Shown one piece after another: positions 1 through 5,541 of a stretch of DNA of 20,989 nucleotides. The position numbers and the translations under genes are program-made. The notes beneath the pieces were generated by a model. That model saw only the letters and a list, made by a program, of their open reading frames with translations. It did not search any database and had not been told where the DNA came from. The number at the start of each line of letters is the position of its first letter. The stretch's first letter is position 1. Source of the DNA: JAPLYB01 sp964481435 (GTDB lineage: Archaea; Nanobdellota; Nanobdellia; Pacearchaeales; UBA284); assembly GCA_964481435.1 (NCBI GenBank), contig CAYZTH010000016.1, forward strand, positions 1 through 20,989, given 5' to 3'.

Positions 1-2851
1 TTAAAATGGAATTGATATAGATGCTACAATTTAAATTCCCTATAGAATCATCTTTTGCAGTAAAATTAAAATTCAGATCTTGCTGAGAAGTAGCGTAGGT
101 TGCCCCTGGTTCATTTAAAGTTATTACGGGCAAACTTGAGATTGGGTAGATGGAATAATTTCCCCCGCGCGTTACATTAAATGTGACACTGCCTGCTTGC
201 ATGGAAGTAAGATTGTTACAGAGACCATTGCAAAGATCCCCATTTCGGTATATCTGCAATTCAGTGGAAGTTGTTGAAATGTTATAAAGAGTTATTTCTG
301 CTGATTTATTCAAACCAGAAACGCTTTCATTAAAGTATGCTAAATTATCTTTAACATATATTCTATTACTAAAATCTGTTTGCGTTGTTCCGGATAACAA
401 TCCTGCAGCAAAACTTATTTTTCCCGCACTAGAATTTTCTATAATCAAACTTCCTGCAGTTCCTGTAAATGAATATTTCCCTGCTTGCTGGTCAATTAAC
501 CATGTTCCATTTATGCTCGCTATTCCAAAATTTAAATCATTTCCTGAAGCACTCAAAATATTATTATTTTGAATAATATTACTTTCAGGATATCCTCCGG
601 CACTAACATTCAAAAAGGCAAATGCATGAGAATCGGTACTTCCTGAAGCAGATATAGTATTATTTCTTAAGATATTCCCCCTTGAACTTGAATAAAGATA
701 AACTCCATGGTCTGTAGCAGAACCAGAAGAGGATATCAAATTATTCTCAAAAGTATTATAATGGCTTTCAGAGATAAATAACCCATAGTTTGTTGCACCG
801 GTCCCATTAGAATATATATTATTCCCGCTAAATGCCCCCCATCTCGAGTTAGTTAATATATAGACCCCATAATTATTTGCTCCCCCGCCAGTATAAACAG
901 TATTATTATAAACTTCTGAGAAATATGAGCTTGCTCCAACTGAAATTCCATAATTTGTTGTGGATGTTGCTGGCGTTTGCACCGAACTATTAGTGCGAAT
1001 ATTATTTCCGATTATTTTATTCTTATTTGCACTGTTAACATATACGCCATAGCTCCCAGAGGTTCCGTATGTATTAATTATGTTATCTTTTACAGTATTA
1101 TTTTCTGCTTGGGTCACAATATAGACTCCGTGATTTGCAGTAGTCCCCCTTGTAGAAATATTGTTTAATTCTAATAGATTTTTGTCACACGTTACTATGT
1201 AAATCCCATAATTTGTTGTGCCTAATCCGGTGGTATTAATTACATTACTTCGTACTATGTTCTGGTTTGAACCTGTTGAAAGATAAATCCCGGGGTTTGC
1301 ATTTCCAGTGCCATAGGAAGAGACTCTATTTCCTTCGATTAAAGCAGACATCGAATTACGGTATAAATAAATCCCATATGCGGGCGTGGATGCTGAAGCA
1401 GAGATATTATTGTTCTTTACACTTCCAGAAGAGGAGGATAATAGATAAACCCCGTAGTTTGTTGCTCCTGTTCCTGAAACATTGATTGCGTTACTTTCTA
1501 TTGAAATTGAACGCGAAGTAGTCCCTAAAATTCCATTTAAAGCTGTTGTTCCATTTACAAGAATATTATTATTTTGAATATCCAATAAATAAGAGGTTGT
1601 AGCAGAGATACCATTTAAAGTGCCTGCTGCATTAATAGAAATATTGTTCTTTTCGATGAAACTGTCAGGAGAATCAGTACTAATAATTCCATTGATAGTT
1701 GAACCTACGCCGACAATGGAGATATTATTCTCTTGAATAACACTAGAACCACTTGAAACTATTGATACCCCATTTATTGTCCCATTTCCTGAAATCAAGA
1801 GGGTGTTATTTTGAATAGTAGTATAGGGAGAAGAAGAAGAGATAGTAACACCGCTAAGAGTAGAAGCTGCGGTGTTATTAATATTAACTACATTATCTTG
1901 GATAGTGGCGTAAGGTGCATTAGTTGCATATACTCCATGTAACGTGCCTGTTCCATTGGGAGTGATAGTATTCCCTTGAACAATGTTGTTGGGAGAATAT
2001 AAGATATAAACCCCATAAGCGGTGGCTGCAGTAATGCTTGTTACAATATTGTTATATTCGATTACATTCCCATTTGCATTTGTGGTTAAATAAACCGTAT
2101 AACTTCTTTGATATCCTTGGCTGTAGATATAGTTTCCGGTTATATTATTTCTATTACTTGAAGAAATTACAACCACGTGAGAGTCAGCATTACCTGAACC
2201 AACGGTAGATATTGTAGATAAACTATTATTTTGAACTAAGTTATCATTTGAATCAACCAACATATAAATTGCATAACTCGTTGTCGTTCCTACCCCGCTA
2301 ATTGTATTTCCAGTTATATTATTATTTGATGATTCGGTAGTAAAATAAATTCCCACATTTGTAACCCCGCTTCCCAATGTGTTTATGGTATTATTTTCTA
2401 TTCTATTTCTTTTGCATCCTGTTGTAAAAAGAATTCCATGATTTAGGGTGGTCCCATTTGTCTGAATAGAATTATTAACAATATAAGAATCTGAAACTCT
2501 CGTAAACTGTATTCCCGCAGAGGGAGTTCCGGCTACCGTGGTGTCTTGGATTATGCAATTTGCCAGAGTAATGTTTGTTAATGGAACAAGTAGGTATATT
2601 ACATTAATACCATAGTTAGTTGCTCCCCCACCAGTGTTGTAAAAGATAGTATTTCCTTTGCAGTCTAACACCAGGTTGCTTGAGGTAATAGTCAAACAAG
2701 TTGTTGCTGAAGAGAGGGGCTGATTTAATTCGTACTGTCCAGGAGAGGATAATGTCTTGCAAACATCCACTATGTCTGCGGATGTTAGCCTAGTTACAAG
2801 GAGGAGGGATATAAAAAAGACGATAATTAACCAATATTTTTTATTTAACAT
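1..2851 (-). CDS. Large secreted right-handed beta-helix surface protein, partial (3' end outside window)
   Basis: The reverse strand is open without a stop from ATG at 2851 to the window edge, giving about 950 residues. Residues 1-25 form a signal peptide: a Lys-rich start, a hydrophobic stretch (WLIIVFFISLLLV), then TSA before Asp-Ile-Val. From about residue 60 to 790 there are roughly 26 coils with a period near 27 residues, pattern N-Y-G-[IV]-Y-[LI] ... [VI]xxNNI[ST] ... GTG, as in NosD/PbH1-type beta-helices. After the helix comes an Ig-like stretch (VITLNEPGATY, then NFNFTAKDDS). Asn-X-Ser/Thr sites are very dense, consistent with a glycosylated cell-surface or adhesin-like protein. It overlaps the upstream RHH gene by 11 bases and has its own GAGGGG ribosome site. 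The ligand or enzymatic role cannot be told from sequence; many such proteins lack catalysis. The C-terminus and any membrane anchor are not visible. Confidence 0.85.
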   Translation of the reverse strand, partial: MLNKKYWLIIVFFISLLLVTRLTSADIVDVCKTLSSPGQYELNQPLSSATTCLTITSSNLVLDCKGNTIFYNTGGGATNYGINVIYLLVPLTNITLANCIIQDTTVAGTPSAGIQFTRVSDSYIVNNSIQTNGTTLNHGILFTTGCKRNRIENNTINTLGSGVTNVGIYFTTESSNNNITGNTISGVGTTTSYAIYMLVDSNDNLVQNNSLSTISTVGSGNADSHVVVISSSNRNNITGNYIYSQGYQRSYTVYLTTNANGNVIEYNNIVTSITAATAYGVYILYSPNNIVQGNTITPNGTGTLHGVYATNAPYATIQDNVVNINNTAASTLSGVTISSSSPYTTIQNNTLLISGNGTINGVSIVSSGSSVIQENNISIVGVGSTINGIISTDSPDSFIEKNNISINAAGTLNGISATTSYLLDIQNNNILVNGTTALNGILGTTSRSISIESNAINVSGTGATNYGVYLLSSSSGSVKNNNISASASTPAYGIYLYRNSMSALIEGNRVSSYGTGNANPGIYLSTGSNQNIVRSNVINTTGLGTTNYGIYIVTCDKNLLELNNISTRGTTANHGVYIVTQAENNTVKDNIINTYGTSGSYGVYVNSANKNKIIGNNIRTNSSVQTPATSTTNYGISVGASSYFSEVYNNTVYTGGGANNYGVYILTNSRWGAFSGNNIYSNGTGATNYGLFISESHYNTFENNLISSSGSATDHGVYLYSSSRGNILRNNTISASGSTDSHAFAFLNVSAGGYPESNIIQNNNILSASGNDLNFGIASINGTWLIDQQAGKYSFTGTAGSLIIENSSAGKISFAAGLLSGTTQTDFSNRIYVKDNLAYFNESVSGLNKSAEITLYNISTTSTELQIYRNGDLCNGLCNNLTSMQAGSVTFNVTRGGNYSIYPISSLPVITLNEPGATYATSQQDLNFNFTAKDDSIGNLNCSIYINSIL

Positions 2852-2990
2852 TTTTTCCCCTCTTTTTTAGATGCTCTTTTAGTAATTTCTCGATTAGTTG
2901 AGAGGAATTAATACACTCTTCTTCGGCGTATTCTTTCCAAATTTCAAGAATCTTTTCGTCTATTGTTACACTTAAAACTTTCTTTGCCAT
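2841..2990 (-). CDS. Small ribbon-helix-helix (CopG/Arc-like) DNA-binding protein, 49 aa
   Basis: A 49-codon reading frame begins MAKKVLSVTIDEKILEIW and ends KKRGKNVK. The order is a basic strand (KKVLSVTI), a first helix (DEKILEIWKEYAEEE), a turn with N-S-S, and a second helix (SQLIEKLLKEHLKK). This is the ribbon-helix-helix fold of CopG/Arc-type repressors, which bind DNA as dimers through the strand. Start support is strong: GAGGGAGA lies directly before ATG, and a TATA-like box (TTTAAATATT, minus strand) lies about 45 bases upstream. Its last 11 bases overlap the start of the beta-helix gene, so the two are one operon and probably translationally coupled. The obvious inference is a local regulator of the surface protein, possibly acting at the 9-bp repeats between its TATA box and start. 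A role as an antitoxin is possible, but no toxin is seen next to it. Confidence 0.8.
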   Translation of the reverse strand: MAKKVLSVTIDEKILEIWKEYAEEECINSSQLIEKLLKEHLKKRGKNVK

Positions 2991-3003
2991 TCTCCCTCTT
3001 TTA

Positions 3004-3030
3004 TAGTATTATTTATATTATTTATATTAT
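3004..3030 (-). repeat. Three tandem 9-bp AT repeats in the RHH promoter (candidate operator)
   Basis: Plus-strand 3013-3021 and 3022-3030 are both TTATATTAT, and 3004-3012 (TAGTATTAT) matches at 7 of 9 positions. They lie between the minus-strand TATA-like box and the RHH start codon. RHH repressors usually bind short repeated sites, so autoregulation here is plausible. The repeat is pure A/T, and in this composition it could also be chance or simply promoter-melting sequence. Confidence 0.4.
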
Positions 3031-3032
3031 TC

Positions 3033-3044
3033 AATATTTAAAGG
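3033..3044 (-). promoter_or_regulatory. TATA/BRE-like promoter for the RHH/beta-helix operon
   Basis: On the minus strand this reads CCTTTAAATATT, an archaeal BRE plus TATA-like element about 45-55 bases before the ATG at 2990. It would place the transcript start 15-25 bases before the ribosome binding site, consistent with the strong GAGGGAGA leader. Confidence 0.5.
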
Positions 3045-3100
3045 TTTGGGTTTAAGTTTATATCACGGACCTAATTAGAACATTTTTTGTTACACAAAGA

Positions 3101-3109
3101 TAAAAAAAG
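3101..3109 (-). terminator. Poly-T terminator after tRNA-Glu
   Basis: On the minus strand a run of seven T (plus 3102-3108) lies a few bases after the tRNA 3' end at 3113. Archaeal RNA polymerase stops efficiently at such U-tracts. Confidence 0.5.
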
Positions 3110-3112
3110 AGA

Positions 3113-3215
3113 TGCTCCCGCCGAGATTCGAACTCGGGTCTGAGCCGTGAAAGGGCACTATGCCTAGCCCCTCTTAAAATTTTTTTAAGAAGATTGGCCT
3201 CTACACTACGGGAGC
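3113..3215 (-). tRNA. tRNA-Glu(UUC) with a 30-nt intron in the D arm
   Basis: The acceptor GCTCCCG pairs with CGGGAGC, followed by discriminator A; CCA is not encoded. The T arm is CCGAG-TTCGAAT-CTCGG. The anticodon loop is CTTTCAC, anticodon TTC (Glu). The gene is 103 bases, and removing 30 bases (plus 3164-3193) leaves a normal 73-nt tRNA. The intron forms a bulge-helix-bulge-like structure: exon GGCC pairs with intron GGCT, flanked by 3-nt bulges AAT and AGG, and the intron interior folds as a 10-bp stem with an AAA loop. Cutting after the second base of each bulge gives a D-stem GTGT/GCAT. The anticodon stem keeps one T-T mismatch (28-42). The exact splice points are inferred; a cut 1-3 bases away would also give a D arm. 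The first 15 bases are also coding sequence of the endonuclease gene. Confidence 0.88.
3164..3193 (-). other. tRNA-Glu intron at a non-canonical (D-arm, about 21/22) position
   Basis: Thirty bases interrupt the tRNA between the D loop and the 3' strand of the D stem. TCTTAAAA and TTTTAAGA form a perfect hairpin in the middle. The GGCC/GGCT 4-bp helix with AAT and AGG bulges matches the bulge-helix-bulge motif cut by archaeal splicing endonuclease. The common position is 37/38; a D-arm position needs an endonuclease of broader specificity. Confidence 0.7.
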
Positions 3216-4097
3216 ATGAAACTTCCTAAGATGTTTCAAATTTGAAAATCCAACTTCCTTAAAAAACCTTTCTATTGCCTTTTTACTGCCAATATATACC
3301 TCTGGAGCATGCCCTTTTTTATAATTCCACTTTGAAATTTGAATGCCCAGAAGAACCATCGCTTTGCTAAAATCGTTTCTTAATTGAGGAATATTGCTTG
3401 AAAACCAGATATAGGAATAATCCCTACCTGTTATTGGACAAACAGACCCATCAGTATCTATTAACCCCCTTATGCATGCTTTTAGATAATCCCCCGAATC
3501 AAATACCCAGTCTGGAATGCCCACATCATTCTTTATTTTATCACCTGTTTTTAACCCAAATCTTTTTAGAGTAAAGATAATGTCTTTATTTCCTTTTGAT
3601 AAAAACAGTTCATTGTGTGTCTTATGCTTGATTATATTTGGATTAATGCCGAAGAGTTTTTTGAATAATGGACAGACATAATTTATCAAATAATCTTTGT
3701 CTTTTATGCTATCCCCACAAATTCGGACATAATAATAACCTCCTTCTTTTTCCCATAGATTACCGTCGCCTAAGATAATCCCTACCATTTCTGCAAGTTC
3801 TATTGAAGGATCATTAACAAGCAATTTGGCGTTTCTTTGATTTTTCCCCCCTTTTGATCTACCCCAGTCATCTTGCAGAGTTTCTTCTATGAACTTATCA
3901 AAATCTTCTTTTGTTAATTTCCCTAATCTTCCATATACTTCTTTTGAGATGGTTGTTTTTTCTTTTTTTAGCTCATTTCTCAGGTATTGCTCACTTACTC
4001 CTATCTTTTTAGACAGGGCATCCCAGGTAAGATTATTCTCTTCTTTTGCTAATAAAATTAACTCTTTTTGATAACCTTTCTTTAATTTTATTCTCAT
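3201..4097 (-). CDS. LAGLIDADG homing endonuclease with N-terminal helix-turn-helix
   Basis: A 298-residue free-standing endonuclease. Residues about 8-60 form a helix-turn-helix (LTWDALSKKIGVSEQYL). Residues 101-112 carry the first LAGLIDADG motif (LAEMVGIILGDG) and residues 205-218 the second (LKACIRGLIDTDGS). Each motif ends in the acidic metal-binding Asp, so the enzyme looks intact and would act as a pseudo-symmetric monomer. It is not inside an intein or a recognisable intron. Its final codons (Ala-Pro-Val-Val-stop) are the first 15 bases of tRNA-Glu, so enzyme and tRNA genes are physically fused. A 16-bp palindrome containing a TATA box lies 26 bases before the ATG, which suggests a leaderless transcript that could read on into the tRNA. 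The cleavage target cannot be read from the sequence; a site in or near the tRNA is the natural guess. Confidence 0.9.
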   Translation of the reverse strand: MRIKLKKGYQKELILLAKEENNLTWDALSKKIGVSEQYLRNELKKEKTTISKEVYGRLGKLTKEDFDKFIEETLQDDWGRSKGGKNQRNAKLLVNDPSIELAEMVGIILGDGNLWEKEGGYYYVRICGDSIKDKDYLINYVCPLFKKLFGINPNIIKHKTHNELFLSKGNKDIIFTLKRFGLKTGDKIKNDVGIPDWVFDSGDYLKACIRGLIDTDGSVCPITGRDYSYIWFSSNIPQLRNDFSKAMVLLGIQISKWNYKKGHAPEVYIGSKKAIERFFKEVGFSNLKHLRKFHAPVV

Positions 4098-4114
4098 GAC
4101 AAATCCAATAAAAT

Positions 4115-4130
4115 TAGATTTATAAATCTA
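4115..4130. promoter_or_regulatory. 16-bp perfect palindrome with central TATA box, endonuclease promoter
   Basis: TAGATTTATAAATCTA is a perfect palindrome whose centre is TTTATAAA. Its centre lies about 26 bases before the endonuclease start at 4097, the archaeal TATA spacing for a leaderless gene. Symmetry means it could bind TBP in either orientation or a dimeric regulator. Confidence 0.55.
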
Positions 4131-4132
4131 TG
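4119..4132 (+). repeat. 14-bp direct repeat, copy 1 (copy 2 at 4179-4192)
   Basis: TTTATAAATCTATG occurs at 4119-4132 and again, identical, at 4179-4192, exactly 60 bases apart. Copy 1 is part of the endonuclease promoter palindrome; copy 2 is the TATA box of the MazG-like gene and includes its upstream in-frame ATG. It may reflect duplication of a promoter element at the boundary of the endonuclease gene. Confidence 0.6.
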
Positions 4133-4177
4133 CTTGCTATCTATACCACTATAAAATAAACAATCAAGAGAAAAAAG

Positions 4178-4187
4178 TTTTATAAAT
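4178..4187 (+). promoter_or_regulatory. TATA box for the MazG-like operon
   Basis: TTTTATAAAT ends only 3 bases before the upstream ATG at 4190, so transcription should begin near 4205-4212. That places the ATG at 4190 outside the mRNA and supports the start at 4217. Confidence 0.6.
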
Positions 4188-4216
4188 CTATGGTATGTGG
4201 GAATTTAGAGGAACAA

Positions 4217-4726
4217 ATGGACTCTGAACACTTAATGAAAATTGTTATGGAACAGGCTTCTAGAAAGGGGTTTGGCACAAAAAAGGAGGATATAATCGTA
4301 TCAGAAAAGATTGCCCTCATCCATTCTGAAATTTCTGAGGCTTATGAGGCTTATTTGAATAATAACCTGGAAGGAAAACATGGATTTTATGAAGAAATCG
4401 GGGACGCTCTACAAAGAACACTTCATCTCGCAGGCATATTCAAGATCAACATTCTCATGGAAGGACCAGACGAGTCAGACTCAATATCCCGAGCAAGTCC
4501 AGAAGGAAAAATTGCCTTGCTACATAAGATACTATCTCATGCCTGGGAGAATTACAGAAAGAATAAAATCCCCCTTTTTCAGAGCGATATGGTCTGCCTT
4601 ATCAAGGCGTTCAATCAGATGTCTGTTGATTTCGACTTCTCTTTGGATTATGTAATCAAGACGAAGATAGAGAACAACATGGACCGAGATTGGAAAGACA
4701 AAGGCCTAAATGAAAGATTCACATAA
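4217..4726 (+). CDS. MazG-like nucleotide pyrophosphohydrolase with a degenerate second repeat, 169 aa
   Basis: Residues 29-80 carry the all-alpha NTP pyrophosphohydrolase signature: SEISE (E38, E41) on one helix and EEIGD (E60, D63) on the next, the four acidic Mg ligands used to cut NTP or dNTP to NMP and pyrophosphate. Residues 97-150 repeat the same helices: KIALLHKILSHAWENY aligns with KIALIHSEISEAYEAY, but the acids are replaced (E38 to Ile, E41 to His), so the second copy looks catalytically dead. The tail (NNMDRDWKDKG) resembles the basic tail that closes phage-type MazG domains. An in-frame ATG at 4190 exists, but the TATA box at 4178-4187 rules it out as a normal start; AGAGG at 4207-4211 serves the ATG at 4217. 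The next gene follows after 10 bases. The true substrate is unknown; a house-cleaning role is inferred. Confidence 0.72.
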   Translation: MDSEHLMKIVMEQASRKGFGTKKEDIIVSEKIALIHSEISEAYEAYLNNNLEGKHGFYEEIGDALQRTLHLAGIFKINILMEGPDESDSISRASPEGKIALLHKILSHAWENYRKNKIPLFQSDMVCLIKAFNQMSVDFDFSLDYVIKTKIENNMDRDWKDKGLNERFT

Positions 4727-4736
4727 ATAACATAAA

Positions 4737-5321
4737 ATGGGAAAGAAAATTGATGGATTACTGAAATTGAGAGAGTGGGGCTTTCCAATCAGAGACTTTG
4801 AAATTGTAAAAAGCCCTGAAGACATAAAATGGAATAATGAACATCTTAACTATAAGGGCTGGGTCTTGAGGACAGATGTTGAAGGGGACAGGAAGTTCGC
4901 CCTTCCAACCTTTATCCATGTACCTAAAGAGGAGATATGCAAAAGAATTACAGAATTAAGGGAAAAATACGGCGATGAGATGAAGTTTATGGTTCTGCCA
5001 GGTCATGGTATGAAAAGATCAGGCAATATAATGATTCTGAAAGATAAAATAGTTATTGAAGTTGTCAAAGGAATGTATTCTTTGATAGGAACTGATGGAA
5101 AACTAGATGCACACTATAGTTTTCTCCGAGATATTGATCATCCAGAAGTCCATCCCCTGCTAGAGAGGATCCATGGTGATGCTTCTACCCTAAGTAATGC
5201 AGAATTATCCCATCTTCTTAGGATGGCAAGAAAAGTTCCAGAGTATAATGTGGTTCTTGAGTGGTGTGTCTCAGAGAGAGATGATTTTATCTTCTTTGAT
5301 ATGTATAGAATAAAAGGATAA
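4737..5321 (+). CDS. Unrecognised 194-aa protein, possibly a minimal PEP-synthase/PPDK-like ATP-grasp domain
   Basis: No confident family. The start (KKIDGLLKLREWGFPIRDFEI) resembles the opening of pyruvate phosphate dikinase/PEP synthase ATP-binding domains, where a Gly-Lys-x-x-x-Leu stretch precedes a 'GxPVPxGF' turn. Further on, GWVLRTD parallels the 'SVRSG' strand, LPGHGMKRSGNIMIL with IVIEVVKG parallels the Gly-rich nucleotide loop and following strand, and the end (VLEWCVSERDDFIFFDMYR) parallels the last ATP-grasp strand 'LEFTIQEGKLYILQTR' seen in the PPDK of this window. At 194 residues it would be a very reduced version with no phosphohistidine or PEP domain. It lies 10 bases after the MazG-like gene and must share its transcript; no separate ribosome site is evident. 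No signal peptide or membrane segment. The ATP-grasp idea is inference from pattern order only. Confidence 0.6.
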   Translation: MGKKIDGLLKLREWGFPIRDFEIVKSPEDIKWNNEHLNYKGWVLRTDVEGDRKFALPTFIHVPKEEICKRITELREKYGDEMKFMVLPGHGMKRSGNIMILKDKIVIEVVKGMYSLIGTDGKLDAHYSFLRDIDHPEVHPLLERIHGDASTLSNAELSHLLRMARKVPEYNVVLEWCVSERDDFIFFDMYRIKG

Positions 5322-5385
5322 GCCAAAGATAAAACAGATTAAGACGTATCCTATTCTTGTCTATACGGCCCAGTAATTACAAAAC

Positions 5386-5400
5386 GAAAGGTTTATATAT
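5386..5400 (+). promoter_or_regulatory. Strong BRE/TATA promoter upstream of an intergenic RNA locus
   Basis: GAAAGGTTTATATAT is a good archaeal BRE-TATA element in the 218-base gap between two convergent genes. No plus-strand protein gene follows, so it predicts a transcript from about 5421, where the structured stretch begins. Confidence 0.6.
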
Positions 5401-5420
5401 CCGACGACCTTAATACTATT

Positions 5421-5541
5421 AGATTTTAGGACTAATTTACGTTTGAAAGTTTTTCTTTCTAAGGTGAAAATTATCGAAAACTCGGCACATTCGTGCAGAG
5501 AAAGTTTTCATGTTTACGTCCTATTATCATCATATTTTTTT
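5421..5541 (+). ncRNA. Candidate structured small RNA, about 120 nt, unassigned
   Basis: The stretch sits about 25 bases after a strong TATA box and ends in seven T (5535-5541). It has no open frame of use. Helices visible by eye: closing stem TAGGAC/GTCCTA (5427-5432 with 5518-5523); hairpin GAAAG-TTTTT-CTTTC (5445-5459); hairpin GAAAACT/AGTTTTC (5476-5482 with 5503-5509) capped by GCAC-ATTC-GTGC (5485-5496) with an A/G-rich internal loop (AGAGAA on the 3' side). TTTACGT occurs twice, near each end. It does not look like 5S, SRP, RNase P or a C/D-box RNA (no C/D box pair). A guide RNA, an RNA antisense to the glmS 3' end, or an orphan RNA are all possible. Confidence 0.45.
5535..5541 (+). 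terminator. Poly-T end of the intergenic RNA
   Basis: Seven consecutive T immediately after the last helix of the candidate RNA, reaching the glmS stop codon on the other strand. Confidence 0.45.

Noticed and set aside
1..2700. Regular spaced repeats on the plus strand that could suggest a CRISPR-like or tandem repeat array, with small plus-strand ORFs at 977-1168 and 1267-1485
   Set aside because: The periodicity is codon-level repetition of beta-helix coils in one long minus-strand frame; the repeats are not identical DNA units and the plus-strand ORFs are antisense shadows.
3150..3205. Alternative splicing of tRNA-Glu giving a D loop AGGGGCTAG
   Set aside because: It breaks the usual purine at position 21 and does not place the cuts in opposite three-base bulges; the chosen 30-nt intron satisfies both.
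4190..4216. Upstream in-frame ATG for the MazG-like gene
   Set aside because: It touches the TATA box at 4178-4187, so it would lie upstream of the transcript start; the ATG at 4217 has a proper AGAGG site.
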